DNA of 64,000 bases. Origin: Streptomyces canus (GTDB taxonomy: Bacteria; Actinomycetota; Actinomycetes; Streptomycetales; Streptomycetaceae). Shown here in pieces: positions 26,301-38,534 of this stretch (the stretch's first letter is position 1; each line of letters begins with the position of its first letter). A program made the translations under genes and the position numbers. Where the stretch lies: positions 2,356,001 through 2,420,000 of the forward strand of contig NZ_CP107989.1 in NCBI RefSeq assembly GCF_041435015.1, written 5' to 3'. The notes beneath the pieces are model-generated. The model did no database searches, was not told the origin of the DNA, and saw only the letters and a program-made list of their open reading frames with translations.

Positions 26301-27563
26301 ATGTCGGCATTGAGCAACAGCAACTGGAACCGTCGAAACGTTCTGCAGGCCGCGATGGGCCTGGCCGCCGCCGGCGGACTGGCCGCGTGCGGCGGGAACA
26401 CCGGCCGGAGCAGCGGAGGATCGGGCGACGCGCTCACCCAGTACTTCCACGCCTACGGCGAGGCGGGCACGGAGCAGGCCATCAAGAAGTACGCGGCCGC
26501 GTACAAGAAGGCCGACGTCAGCACCAACTGGATCACGGGCAACAACTTCGAGTCCGCGCTCTTCGCGGCCCTGCTCACCAAGAAGGCGCCCGACGTCTTC
26601 GAGTTCCACCCGCAGCTCCAGCTCGTCAAGAGCGGCCAGGTGGCGGACCTGACCGACCTGATCGACCCGGTCAAGGACGACTTCAACCCGAACGACATCA
26701 AGTCCCACACGGTCGACGGGAAGATCTACGGGATACGGATGATCGACGACCCGCAGTTCTTCTACTACCGCAAGTCGATGTTCGAGAAGGCCAAGGTCGA
26801 GGTCCCCACCACCCTGGACGAGCTGATCGAGGCCGCCGCCAAGCTCACCACCGGCAAGGTCAAGGGCGTCTTCCTCGGCAACGACTTCACCGCGATCCAG
26901 AACGTCATCATCTGGTCCGCCGGTGCCGACACCATCAACGCCAACAACGAGATCGCCTACCACACGGATGGCGTCGCCGAGGGCCTCAAGCAGCTGCGCC
27001 AGCTGTTCACCAGCGGCAACGTGCTCCTCGACGCCCCGACCGACTTCTGGGACCCCTCGTCGCTCAACCAGGGTCTGTGTGCCATGCAGTGGGGTGGCAT
27101 GTGGTCCATGCCGGCCATGCAGCAGGCGCTCGGCGACGACCTCGGCATCTTCCCGTTCCCGAAGATCGGGTCCGCCGGCAAGCAGTCCGTCTACAACGGC
27201 GGCTGGTCGATCTTCGTCAACGCCAAGGGCAAGAACGTCGAGGCCGCCAAGGAATACGTCAAGTGGCTGTGGATCGACCAGAAGCAGTACCAGGAGGACT
27301 GGGCCACCTCGTACGGCTTCCACATCCCGCCGCGCACCTCGATCGCCAACTCGGCCACCAAGCTCAAGACCGGCCTGCCCGCCGAGGGCGTGAAGCTCTT
27401 CACCGACTACGGCCACTTCGACAACATCGCCTACGACCAGACGATGCAGACCGCGTTCGCCGAGGTGATCGCGTCCTCCGTCCGTAAGAACGGCAACCCG
27501 GAGGCGGCGCTCGACACCTGCGACAAGAAGGTCAACGTCGAACTCAAGAAGCTGTTCGGATAG
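26301..27563 (+). CDS. ABC transporter sugar-binding lipoprotein
   Basis: This 420-aa solute-binding protein has a twin-arginine-like signal (NWNRRNVLQAAMGLAAAGGL) ending in the lipobox LAAC. The mature part is of the family 1 type (LTQYFHAYGEAGTEQAIKKYA, PDVFEFHPQLQLVKSGQVADL, QWGGMWSMPAM). AAGGA precedes the ATG at 26301 by 9 nt; an upstream TTG at 26229 has no Shine-Dalgarno. It delivers oligosaccharides to the two permeases that follow. The energising ATPase is absent, as usual in Streptomyces where MsiK serves many importers. Confidence 0.92.
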   Translation: MSALSNSNWNRRNVLQAAMGLAAAGGLAACGGNTGRSSGGSGDALTQYFHAYGEAGTEQAIKKYAAAYKKADVSTNWITGNNFESALFAALLTKKAPDVFEFHPQLQLVKSGQVADLTDLIDPVKDDFNPNDIKSHTVDGKIYGIRMIDDPQFFYYRKSMFEKAKVEVPTTLDELIEAAAKLTTGKVKGVFLGNDFTAIQNVIIWSAGADTINANNEIAYHTDGVAEGLKQLRQLFTSGNVLLDAPTDFWDPSSLNQGLCAMQWGGMWSMPAMQQALGDDLGIFPFPKIGSAGKQSVYNGGWSIFVNAKGKNVEAAKEYVKWLWIDQKQYQEDWATSYGFHIPPRTSIANSATKLKTGLPAEGVKLFTDYGHFDNIAYDQTMQTAFAEVIASSVRKNGNPEAALDTCDKKVNVELKKLFG

Positions 27564-27583
27564 GCCGCAGGGAACCCCACGAC

Positions 27584-28552
27584 ATGTCGACCACCACCAC
27601 GCGCGGGGTCGCCCAGCCCGCCCCGGCCAAGGCCTCCCCGGCCCGGCCGCGGCGGGGCCTGCGGGGCAACCCCACCTTCAACTTCTGGCTTTTCACCGGG
27701 CCCTTCCTCATCGGCCTGGTGATCTTCGTCTTCGTGCCGATCGGCTGGAGCATCTGGCTCAGCTTCTTCGACGCCCGCTACACGGTCACGCCGAGCCACT
27801 TCATCGGCTTCGACAACTACAAGCAGATCCTGACCAACAGCAACTTCCCCGACTCACTGCTGACGTTCAGCGTGTTCGCCGCGTTCATCGTGCCGACCAC
27901 CTGGGCACTGTCGCTGGGTCTGGCGCTGCTGGTGCACCGGCTGCGGTTCATGCGGGCGTTCTTCCGCTCGGTGTTCTTCCTGCCGACCGCCGTCTCCTAC
28001 GTGGCCGCGGCGCTCATCTGGAAGATGTCCATCTTCAGCGGTGTCCGCTTCGGCCTGATGAACACCGTCCTCGGCTGGTTCGGCGTCGAGAACATCGCCT
28101 ATCTGGCCAACCCCAGCCCGCCCTGGTACTGGGTGGTCATCGTGAGCCTGCGTCTGTGGATCCAGTCCGGCTTCTACATGATCCTCTTCCTGGCGGCGCT
28201 GCAGAACATCCCGGGCGAGCTGTACGAGGCCGCGGCCATCGACGGCGCCAAGCCGGGCTGGCAGACCTTCCGGTACATCACGCTGCCGCAGCTGCGCGCC
28301 ACCTCGACCGCCGTGATCCTGCTGCTGCTCATCGCCGCGTACCAGGCGTTCGACGAGTTCTTCAACATCATCGGGCAGAACGCGACCTGGGCCCAGACAC
28401 CGCTCATGGAGCTCTACAAGACGGCCCTCGGTACCAGCCAGGACTACGGCGCCGGCAGCGCGGGCGCGGTCATCCTGTCGCTTCTCATCTGTCTCGTCAC
28501 CCTGATCCAGGGCAAGTTCATGGGCTTCGGAAGGGGGGAGGAGGCCAAGTGA
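27584..28552 (+). CDS. Sugar ABC transporter permease, MalF type
   Basis: The 322-aa membrane protein has six predicted helices, beginning FWLFTGPFLIGLVIFVFVPIGWSIWLSFF. The EAA loop that contacts the ATPase reads ELYEAAAIDGAKPGWQTFRYITLPQL. It begins 20 nt after the binding-protein gene and overlaps the second permease by 4 bp (GTGA). Confidence 0.93.
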   Translation: MSTTTTRGVAQPAPAKASPARPRRGLRGNPTFNFWLFTGPFLIGLVIFVFVPIGWSIWLSFFDARYTVTPSHFIGFDNYKQILTNSNFPDSLLTFSVFAAFIVPTTWALSLGLALLVHRLRFMRAFFRSVFFLPTAVSYVAAALIWKMSIFSGVRFGLMNTVLGWFGVENIAYLANPSPPWYWVVIVSLRLWIQSGFYMILFLAALQNIPGELYEAAAIDGAKPGWQTFRYITLPQLRATSTAVILLLLIAAYQAFDEFFNIIGQNATWAQTPLMELYKTALGTSQDYGAGSAGAVILSLLICLVTLIQGKFMGFGRGEEAK

Positions 28553-29415
28553 CCACCACCGCACCTCAGCTCGGAAAGCAGCACAAGAAGGGTCGGGGCG
28601 TCCTCGGCAACGCGGGACTGTACGTAGCGGTCGGCATCGCCGCCCTGCTGTTCCTGATCCCCTTCTACCTGATCGTCCGCAACTCCCTCTCCACGGATCT
28701 TGAGATCACGGGCGAGCACTGGAAGGTGCTGCCCTCCTTCCAGTGGGGCAACGTCTCCGAGCTCTTCAACGACCCCACGGTCGAGTTCGGCCGCTCCTTG
28801 TGGAACTCGCTGGTGGTCGCCGTCCTGACCACCCTCGGCACACTTCTGATGTGCTCCCTCGCCGGTTACGGCCTGGCCCGCATCCCGTACAAGCACGCCG
28901 ACAAGGTCTTCTACGCCGTCCTGGCGACCCTGATGGTTCCGACGGCCGTGACCTTCGTGCCCAGCTTCGTGCTGGTCTCGTCCCTCGGCTGGGTGGACAC
29001 GTATCGTGGTCTGATCATCCCGGGCCTGTTCAGCGGTTTCACCTGCTTCCTGTTCCGGCAGTACTTCCTGGGATTCCCGAAGGAGCTGGAGGAGGCGGCA
29101 CGCGTGGACGGGCTCGGCTACTGGGGCGCGTACTGGCGGATCGTCGTGCCCAACTCGCTGAACTTCTTCGCGGCCATCGCCACGATCACGTTCATCAGCG
29201 CCTGGAACTCCTTCCTGTGGCCCCTGGTCATGGGTCAGGACCCGAGTTCCTGGACCGTCCAGATCGCGCTCTCCTCCTTCATGACCAACCAGACCGTGAA
29301 CTTCCACCTGATCTTCATGGCCGCCGCCATTTCCATCCTGCCCCTGGTGTTCGTGTTCCTCTTCCTCCAGCGCTGGCTGGTCCAGGGGATCGCGCAGACC
29401 GGCATCAAGGGCTGA
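28549..29415 (+). CDS. Sugar ABC transporter permease, MalG type
   Basis: From the GTG at 28549 the protein is 288 aa with six membrane helices and the EAA loop ELEEAARVDGLGYWGAYWRIVVPNS. The family's usual C-terminal pattern is present (FLQRWLVQGIAQTGIKG). It overlaps the upstream permease gene by 4 bp and precedes the beta-galactosidase gene by 27 nt, making one import-and-hydrolysis operon. Confidence 0.93.
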   Translation: MTTTAPQLGKQHKKGRGVLGNAGLYVAVGIAALLFLIPFYLIVRNSLSTDLEITGEHWKVLPSFQWGNVSELFNDPTVEFGRSLWNSLVVAVLTTLGTLLMCSLAGYGLARIPYKHADKVFYAVLATLMVPTAVTFVPSFVLVSSLGWVDTYRGLIIPGLFSGFTCFLFRQYFLGFPKELEEAARVDGLGYWGAYWRIVVPNSLNFFAAIATITFISAWNSFLWPLVMGQDPSSWTVQIALSSFMTNQTVNFHLIFMAAAISILPLVFVFLFLQRWLVQGIAQTGIKG

Positions 29416-32307
<2,892 letters not shown>

Positions 32308-32322
32308 CCTCCCTATGATCGA

Positions 32323-32426
32323 TTAGTCCAATTCACCGGTGGATTAATCCATTGCCAGTGTGATCGGGATTCTGCGACGGTCATCGTGTACCCGCGGCCG
32401 GTCGGCCTTCCAAGCCGACCGGCCGC
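32323..32426. promoter_or_regulatory. Palindromes and hairpin upstream of the ABC-2 operon
   Basis: TTAGTCCA (32323-32330) and TGGATTAA (32340-32347) form an imperfect inverted repeat, with an embedded perfect CACCGGTG (32334-32341). Further on, GCGGCCGGTCGGC / GCCGACCGGCCGC (32394-32426) is a perfect 13-bp stem with a 7-nt loop. The hairpin probably ends the lacZ transcript; the first palindrome may be a repressor site or the promoter region of the ABC operon. Confidence 0.55.
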
Positions 32427-32457
32427 AACTCTTGTTCCCAACAAGGGAGTTCACAGC

Positions 32458-33474
32458 GTGCCCGGAAGCATCGAGGTTCGCGGCCTGTCCCGCACCTTCC
32501 ACACCACCGTCCGTCGCCCCGGCCTCGCCGGCACCCTTCGCTCCCTGGTCAACCCGGAGCGGGTCGCCAAGCACGCCGTCTCGGACATCACCTTCGACGT
32601 GGCACCCGGCGAACTCCTCGCCCTGCTCGGCCCGAACGGCGCCGGCAAGTCCACCACCATCAAGGTGCTCACCGGCATCCTCACGCCCACCTCCGGCGAG
32701 GCCCGGGTGGCGGGCGTGGTGCCGTACCAGGATCGCGAACGCAACGCCCGTAACATCGGCGCGGTGTTCGGGCAGCGCACCCAGCTGTGGTGGGACCTGC
32801 CGGTGCGCGAGTCGTTCTCGATCCTCAGGGACATCTACGAGGTGCCGAAGGCCGAACACGCCGCGCGCCTCAAGGAGTTCGACGACATCCTGGAACTCTC
32901 CACGTTCTGGGACACCCGGGTGCGCCATCTCTCCCTCGGCCAACGGGTGCGCTGCGACCTGGCCGCCGCGCTGCTGCACGATCCGCCGGTCGTCTTCCTC
33001 GACGAGCCGACCATCGGCATGGACGTGGTGGTCAAGGAGCAGGTGCGGGAGTTCCTGCGCCACCAGGTGGAGGAGCGCGGCCGTACGGTCCTGCTGACCA
33101 CCCACGACATGACCGAGGTCGAGCGGCTCGCCGAGCGGGTCGTCCTGATCAACCACGGCAGGCTGGTCCTCGACGGCAGCCTCGACGAGATCCGCCGCAG
33201 GTTCGGGTCCACCTGGCAGGTCCGCGCTACCTTGGCCGACGCGCACACGGAGGTCGTCCCGCTGCCGGGGATCGCGGTGCTGCGCAAGGAGGGGCCCCAG
33301 GTCGTGTTCGGCCCCGAGAGCCCCGACGGGCCGGACTCCCCCACCGTGCACCAGGCCCTGAAGGCGGTCATCGAGCGGTACGAGGTGACGGGCGTCGCCA
33401 TCGACGAGGCCGACCTCGAAGACGTGATGCGGGCGGCCTACGTCCACGCGGAACCCGCGACCGAGGCGGTCTGA
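32458..33474 (+). CDS. ABC-2-type transporter ATP-binding protein
   Basis: The 338-aa ATPase starts at GTG with AGGGAG 8 nt upstream. Walker A is GPNGAGKSTT, the signature region is LSLGQRVRCDLAAALLH, and Walker B is VVFLDEPT followed by the His of TTHDM. The N-terminal extension (TVRRPGLAGTLRSLVNPE) before the nucleotide-binding domain marks the COG4586 type that works with two ABC-2 permeases. The first permease gene starts 1 nt after the stop. The substrate is unknown; export is likely. Confidence 0.9.
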   Translation: MPGSIEVRGLSRTFHTTVRRPGLAGTLRSLVNPERVAKHAVSDITFDVAPGELLALLGPNGAGKSTTIKVLTGILTPTSGEARVAGVVPYQDRERNARNIGAVFGQRTQLWWDLPVRESFSILRDIYEVPKAEHAARLKEFDDILELSTFWDTRVRHLSLGQRVRCDLAAALLHDPPVVFLDEPTIGMDVVVKEQVREFLRHQVEERGRTVLLTTHDMTEVERLAERVVLINHGRLVLDGSLDEIRRRFGSTWQVRATLADAHTEVVPLPGIAVLRKEGPQVVFGPESPDGPDSPTVHQALKAVIERYEVTGVAIDEADLEDVMRAAYVHAEPATEAV

Positions 33475-33475
33475 C

Positions 33476-34279
33476 ATGGCCGTCCTGCACGCCTGGCGCG
33501 CCGCCCGCGTCACCCCGCTCGGCGAGCTGCACGCACCGCCCCGGATGACGGCCGTGCTGGTCCGCCTGGCCGTCCAGGTGGTGCTGGTGGCCTCCCTGTG
33601 GCACGGCCTGTACGCACACACCGGCACCACCGCGGGCCTCACCGAGGGCCAGGCCGTCACGTATGCCGTGCTGGCCGTACTCGCCTCCCGCCTCAGGGAG
33701 TTGGACCAGTACGCGGGCCGGGACACCGTGCTCCAGCACATGCACTTCGGCACGATCGTCTACTGGTATCTGCGCCCGCTGCCGCCCCAGCGCTACCACG
33801 CTCTGCGCGCGCTGGGCGAGCAGGTGTACGGCTTCGCGTGGGCGCTCGGCGGCTACCTGGTCTGCCTGGCGGCCGGGGTGGTGGACCCGCCCAGGTCGGC
33901 AGCCGTGGCAGGGGTGTTCGCGCTGAGCCTGTTCCTGGGCCAGTGCGTCCTGTACTTCGTGCTGCTCACCCTGGACCAGCTGTGCTTCTGGACGGTCCGC
34001 AACAACGCGGCGATGCTGATCCTGATCTTCGCGCAGAACCTGCTGTCCGGTGTGTACGCGCCGCTGTGGTTCTTCCCGGACTGGTTCATCACACTGAGCG
34101 GATTCCTGCCGTTCCAGGCCACGTTGAGCGTGCCGTTGTCGATCTACATCGGGCGCATCCCGCTCTCCGACGCCTTCGAACAGCTGGCGATCCAGGCGTT
34201 CTGGGTGGTGGCGCTCTTCCTGTTCACCCGTTTCCTGTGGCGGCGGGCCGCCCGCCGCGTCATCTCCCAAGGAGGCTGA
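33476..34279 (+). CDS. ABC-2 family permease (first of pair)
   Basis: This 267-aa membrane protein has about six hydrophobic segments and the pattern LWFFPDWFITLSGFLPFQATLSVPLSIYIG near residues 200-230, which is characteristic of COG4587/COG3694 permeases. It lies between the ATPase and a second permease, all in the same direction and almost without gaps. No substrate clue is present. Confidence 0.87.
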   Translation: MAVLHAWRAARVTPLGELHAPPRMTAVLVRLAVQVVLVASLWHGLYAHTGTTAGLTEGQAVTYAVLAVLASRLRELDQYAGRDTVLQHMHFGTIVYWYLRPLPPQRYHALRALGEQVYGFAWALGGYLVCLAAGVVDPPRSAAVAGVFALSLFLGQCVLYFVLLTLDQLCFWTVRNNAAMLILIFAQNLLSGVYAPLWFFPDWFITLSGFLPFQATLSVPLSIYIGRIPLSDAFEQLAIQAFWVVALFLFTRFLWRRAARRVISQGG

Positions 34280-34284
34280 GGCCA

Positions 34285-35085
34285 GTGAACGGCATGCGGA
34301 TCGCGTGGCGCGTCACGCGTCTCAACTTCCGTGCCCAGCTGGAGTACCGCACCGAGTTCCTGCTGATGATAGCGATCGGCGCGATCTGGCAGGTGTCGGT
34401 GATCGTGTTCGCCACCGTGCTGCTGACCCGGTTCACCGGGATGGGCGGCTGGGACAGCTCGGAGGTCCTGCTGATCCCGGCGACGAGGATGCTCGCGCAC
34501 GCGCTGTTCGTCCTGCTGCTGGGCCGGGTGCACGGCGCGGGACGGCAGATCCAGGAGGGCAGGATCGACATCTACCTGACCCGCCCGATGCCGGTGTACC
34601 GCCAACTCCAGCTGGCCTTCTTCCCCACCAACGCGATCGGCGACCTGACGGTCGCGGTGGGCCTGATGGTCGGCGCGCTGAGCCGCAGCCATCTGGACTG
34701 GACACCGGGCCGTATCTCCTACCTGATCGCCGCCATCGTCGGCGGCATGTTCCTGGAGGCGGCCCTCTTCACGGCGATCACCTGCGCCGGCCTGCGCTTC
34801 CCGGCCGCGGACTACTGGAGCCGCTGGCTGGAGGAACTCCTCGGCACCTTCGGCAGCTACCCCCTCAACGTCCTCCCGAAGGCGGTCGGCGGCCTCCTCA
34901 CCTACGGCCTCCCCCTCGCCTTCGTCGCCTACTTCCCGGCAGCGGTCCTGACCGGCCACGGCCACGACACGGGCGTCCCGTACTGGCTGGCGGCGGTGTC
35001 GCCGCTGCTGGGGGTGGTGGCGTACCTGGGGTCGCGGGTGCTGTGGCGGTGGAGTCTTCGGCATTATGCGGGGGTGAACGGGTGA
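34285..35085 (+). CDS. ABC-2 family permease (second of pair)
   Basis: From the GTG at 34285 the protein is 266 aa (an ATG 9 nt later is an alternative; GGAGGCTGAGG precedes both). It has about six membrane segments, the intracellular loop GRIDIYLTRPMPVYRQLQL and the late motif YPLNVLPKAVGGLLTYGLPLAFVAYFPA, matching the partner permease family. It completes a three-gene ABC transporter. Confidence 0.87.
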   Translation: MNGMRIAWRVTRLNFRAQLEYRTEFLLMIAIGAIWQVSVIVFATVLLTRFTGMGGWDSSEVLLIPATRMLAHALFVLLLGRVHGAGRQIQEGRIDIYLTRPMPVYRQLQLAFFPTNAIGDLTVAVGLMVGALSRSHLDWTPGRISYLIAAIVGGMFLEAALFTAITCAGLRFPAADYWSRWLEELLGTFGSYPLNVLPKAVGGLLTYGLPLAFVAYFPAAVLTGHGHDTGVPYWLAAVSPLLGVVAYLGSRVLWRWSLRHYAGVNG

Positions 35086-35112
35086 CGGCGGGCCCTGCCG
35101 GCGGACGCGGTG

Positions 35113-36378
35113 TCAGGCCCGCCGGACGGGGGTGAACAGGGCCGCCGTGATCGCGATCAGCACGCAGCACGCGCCGGCGGCCACGCCGACCGGGGCCGTG
35201 CCCTGGTGTTCGGCGGCCCAGGTGAGGACGGCCGCGCCGATCGGGGCCGCCGAGTAGTGCAGGGTCCAGAAGGCGGCGGTGACCCGGCCCAGGAGCGGTT
35301 CCGGGGTGACCTCCTGGCGCAGGGACATGGAGCAGGTGCCCGCCACGGCGACGCAGGCCAGGAAGGCGGCGCTCAGGGCCGCGACGACGGGCACGTCCCG
35401 CGCCCAGCCCATGCCGGCGAAGGCGAGCCCGCACACCGCGACCGCGGCCGACCAGGTCACGCCGAAGCCGAGCCGGCGGCGGGCCCGGGCCACCAGCAGG
35501 GCGCCGGTGATCGTTCCGAGGGCGCCGACGGCCATGACGGTGCCGACCGTGCCGTCGCCGTGGCCCAGGTCGTGCTTGAGGTGGTAGATGATCAGGTCGT
35601 TCAGGCCGAAGGTGAGGAAGCTGAAGACGAACAGCAGCGCGGTGAGCGCACGCAGCACGGGGTGGCCGCGCAGGAAGGTCGCCCCGGTGCGCAAGTCCCG
35701 CCACAGACCGGTGCGTTCGCCGTCGGCTGCGACGGGCCGCGCCCGGAACCGTACGAAGGCCGTGCACAGCGCCGACACCCCGAAGCTCACGGCGTTCACC
35801 CCGACGGCGGCGGCCGGTCCGGTCCACGCGGCCACCATGCCCGCGCACAGCGGGCCCAGGACGCCGGCCGCCGCCGCGGTCGCGTTCAACCGCCCGTTGG
35901 CCTCGGTCAGTTGCCCGGTCCCGACGAGACTCCGTACGACGGTGACGTAGCCGACGGCGAACAGTGTGCCGACGGCCTCGCACAGCGGCAGGACCGCGTA
36001 CAGCAGCCAGACCTGCGGCCCGAGCAGCCAGACCACCGGGATCACGCCGTACAGCACCAGGCGTACCAGGTCACAGCCGATCAGCAGCCGACGTCGGTCG
36101 ACCCGGTCCACCACGACCCCGGCGAACACCGCCGCCACGACCGCGGCCGCGCCGCCCACCGCCGTCAGCAGCCCCATCCGGGCGAGGGAGCCCGTGGCCT
36201 CCAGCACCAGCAGGGGCAAGGCGATCAGGGCGAAGGAGTCGCCGAGGACGGAGAGGGTCTGGGCGGCCCAGAAGACGGCGAAGTCCCGTTGCCGCCACAG
36301 CGGGCGCGGCTTGTCGTCGGACGGTGGGGTAGCCGTACGGCCATCGGACTCTCCGTCACGCCGCGCCTCGTACGCCAT
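35113..36378 (-). CDS. Major facilitator superfamily transporter
   Basis: The 421-aa protein has twelve predicted helices and the MFS loop motif VVVDRVDRRRLLIGCDLVR between helices 2 and 3. WRQRDFAVFWAAQTLSVLGDSFALIALPLLVLEATGS is the usual opening of the enterobactin-exporter-like/macrolide-efflux group (MFS_3). Efflux of a small molecule is likely. It lies 78 bp downstream of a second MFS gene, under the ArsR-like regulator. Confidence 0.88.
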   Translation of the reverse strand: MAYEARRDGESDGRTATPPSDDKPRPLWRQRDFAVFWAAQTLSVLGDSFALIALPLLVLEATGSLARMGLLTAVGGAAAVVAAVFAGVVVDRVDRRRLLIGCDLVRLVLYGVIPVVWLLGPQVWLLYAVLPLCEAVGTLFAVGYVTVVRSLVGTGQLTEANGRLNATAAAAGVLGPLCAGMVAAWTGPAAAVGVNAVSFGVSALCTAFVRFRARPVAADGERTGLWRDLRTGATFLRGHPVLRALTALLFVFSFLTFGLNDLIIYHLKHDLGHGDGTVGTVMAVGALGTITGALLVARARRRLGFGVTWSAAVAVCGLAFAGMGWARDVPVVAALSAAFLACVAVAGTCSMSLRQEVTPEPLLGRVTAAFWTLHYSAAPIGAAVLTWAAEHQGTAPVGVAAGACCVLIAITAALFTPVRRA

Positions 36379-36456
36379 ACCCCTCCCCAGGTCCCGGACA
36401 ACCTGGGCAACCCTAGAGCCGCCGAGCCCGGCACGGAAACGACTTTCGGCGCCGCG

Positions 36457-37836
36457 TCACGCGCCCCGGGCATCGCGGGATGTGGTGCGGCGGGAGTCCC
36501 CCTGGTCCGTCCGCGCGGGGTGGCCGGGCGAGCCCGACTCCCTTGTGGGAGTGGGCGGTTCGGCCGTTCCGTGCCACGGTCCGGTCTCCAGGGACCGGAT
36601 CCCGGGTATCGGCGACGGCAGCAGCCACAGCACGGACAGCACCCCGCCGACGGCGACCGTCACGAGGGTCACCCGGAGTCCGAAGGCCGTGGCCAGCGCG
36701 CCACCGGCGAGGGCGCCGAGGGGGCGGATGCCGTAGTTGACGGTGCTGTAGGCGCCCACCACACGGCTGCGCAGGGCATCCGGAGTCACCACGGCCTGCA
36801 GCGAGTTGAGGTTGACGTCGAACCACATGACGCCCATGCCGACCAGGAAGTACGCGGCAGCCAGGAGCCCGGCGGCCGCCCAGGCCGGCCCACCGGCGAT
36901 CGCGGCCAGGGCGAAAGGCGCCGGGAACAGTACGGCCCCGACGGTGACGGACCGCCCCACCCCGATCCGCCTCGACACCCGCGGAGCGGTCAGCGCCCCG
37001 ACGAGGGAGCCGCCCGCCCCGATGCCGAGGGTCAGCCCGATGGCGGCCGGGGACAGCCCGAGCTCGCGGTCGGCGAACAGTACGACCATGCCGGTGCCCG
37101 CGAGGAAGGTGAAGAAGTTGACGGTCGTGGTGCACCCGAGGCCCGCCCGCAGTACCGGCTGCCGCATGACGAAGGCCAGGCCCTCGCGGGCGTCACGCAG
37201 CAACGCGGGCACGACGGCACCGGTCCGGTCGGCGGGTGCGGGCTCGTCGACCACGACCCGGTTCAGCAGCAGCGCGGAGACCAGGAAGGAGACGGCGTCC
37301 GCGACCACGGCGACCGGCGCGCCGAGTGCCTGGACGAGCCCGCCGCCCGCCGCGGGACCGGCGATGAAGGAGGCCGAACGGGCCGCGCTGAACTTGCTGT
37401 TGGCATCGACGTAGGACGAACTCGGCACGAGCCGTGCGAACAGCGGCATCCAGGCGCACCCGGCCACCACGCCCGCGAAACCGGTCAGCAGCGCCACCGC
37501 GTACAGCTGACCGAGCGTGAGGGCGTCCCACAGATACGCGAGGGGCAGGGACAGTAGTACGACCGCCCGTACCAAGTCGGTGACGACGAGCAGCCGCCGC
37601 TTGTGGGGCCGGCCGTCGACCCACGCCCCCAGGACCAGGGCGAGCAGGTTCGGCGCCCAGGCAAGTGCGGTGAGCCAGGCCACCTGCCCGACCGAGGCGT
37701 CCAGCAGCCCGACCGCGATCAGCGGCACCGCGACCTCGGAGACCCGGTCGCCGAACTGTGAGACGGCGCTGCTGGCCCAGCACCGGACGAAGCGCGGATC
37801 ACGCCACAAGGAGGCCCGCCCCGCTTCGCGTGTCAT
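36457..37836 (-). CDS. Major facilitator superfamily transporter
   Basis: This 459-aa MFS_3-type exporter begins WRDPRFVRCWASSAVSQFGDRVSEVAVPLIAVGLL and carries the loop VDGRPHKRRLLVVTDLVR. The C-terminal 40 residues are hydrophilic. Its start overlaps the stop of the ArsR-like gene by 4 bp (ATGA), so regulator and transporter are translationally coupled. Confidence 0.88.
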   Translation of the reverse strand: MTREAGRASLWRDPRFVRCWASSAVSQFGDRVSEVAVPLIAVGLLDASVGQVAWLTALAWAPNLLALVLGAWVDGRPHKRRLLVVTDLVRAVVLLSLPLAYLWDALTLGQLYAVALLTGFAGVVAGCAWMPLFARLVPSSSYVDANSKFSAARSASFIAGPAAGGGLVQALGAPVAVVADAVSFLVSALLLNRVVVDEPAPADRTGAVVPALLRDAREGLAFVMRQPVLRAGLGCTTTVNFFTFLAGTGMVVLFADRELGLSPAAIGLTLGIGAGGSLVGALTAPRVSRRIGVGRSVTVGAVLFPAPFALAAIAGGPAWAAAGLLAAAYFLVGMGVMWFDVNLNSLQAVVTPDALRSRVVGAYSTVNYGIRPLGALAGGALATAFGLRVTLVTVAVGGVLSVLWLLPSPIPGIRSLETGPWHGTAEPPTPTRESGSPGHPARTDQGDSRRTTSRDARGA

Positions 37837-38441
37837 GCGGTCGTGCCGTCGTCGTCGGTGCCGTCGGCCGCCTCCGGCAAGGCGTACAGGAGCACCCGCA
37901 CGCCCCTGCCGTCCTGCGGTCGCCGCGCGGGATCGCGGGTGACGTACGGCGCGAGGAGCTCTTCCATCGCGTCCTTGAGAGCGGCGAGTTCATCGGCGGT
38001 GACCACGATCCGGGTGTTGTTCGCGACAACCTTGCCCACCCACTCCTGCTCCAGTCCGGGACCGGTCTCGGTGAGCCAGCGCATCGGAAGGTCGGCGGTA
38101 CGGGCGAACATCTCCCCGGCGAGCAACTGGGCCGCGGCCCGCCCGTCCTCGTCCTCGGGCGTCTCGAACCGGAACCCGCGCGCCACCGCCTCCCAGCGCC
38201 GCTCCCGCCGGTCCGCCCCGCCTTCGACGGCGTCCCGGACCAGCCCGAAGCCCGCGAGATGCCGCAGGTGCCAGCTCGCCACGGACGGTGTCGCCCCGAC
38301 GTGCGGGGACAACTGAGTGGCGGTGGCCGGACCATGCCGCTGGAGGCGTTCCAGGATGGCCAGCCGTACAGGGTGCGCGAGCGCCCGCATGGCCTTCGGA
38401 TCGGTGATCTCCATATCGCCGAAGCGATTGTCGGACTGCAT
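37833..38441 (-). CDS. ArsR-like winged-helix transcriptional regulator
   Basis: The 202-aa protein has the winged-helix pattern KAMRALAHPVRLAILERLQRHGPATATQLSPHVGATPSVASWHLRHL near the N-terminus. A long C-terminal part (residues 80-180, with KVVANNTRIVVTADELAALKDAMEELL) resembles other helix-turn-helix_20 regulators of MFS genes. I place the start at the ATG 38441; the GTG at 38462 lies inside a palindrome and would add seven residues. It probably represses itself and the two MFS genes. Confidence 0.85.
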   Translation of the reverse strand: MQSDNRFGDMEITDPKAMRALAHPVRLAILERLQRHGPATATQLSPHVGATPSVASWHLRHLAGFGLVRDAVEGGADRRERRWEAVARGFRFETPEDEDGRAAAQLLAGEMFARTADLPMRWLTETGPGLEQEWVGKVVANNTRIVVTADELAALKDAMEELLAPYVTRDPARRPQDGRGVRVLLYALPEAADGTDDDGTTA

Positions 38442-38455
38442 GTCATGAGACTGTC

Positions 38456-38484
38456 CTCTCACATATTGTGAGAGTCAACTCTCA
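38456..38484. promoter_or_regulatory. Overlapping palindromes, likely ArsR-type operator array
   Basis: CTCTCACA-TAT-TGTGAGAG (38456-38474) is a perfect 8-bp inverted repeat. It shares its right half with TGAGAGT-CA-ACTCTCA (38469-38484), perfect 7-bp arms. Three alternating TGAGAG half-sites result, 15 bp upstream of the regulator's start and in the divergent promoter region with the TetR gene. Confidence 0.65.
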
Positions 38485-38534
38485 GATCAGACAAGGTTGT
38501 TCAGCGCCTTTTCCTATAGGGTCAAGTAATATGC

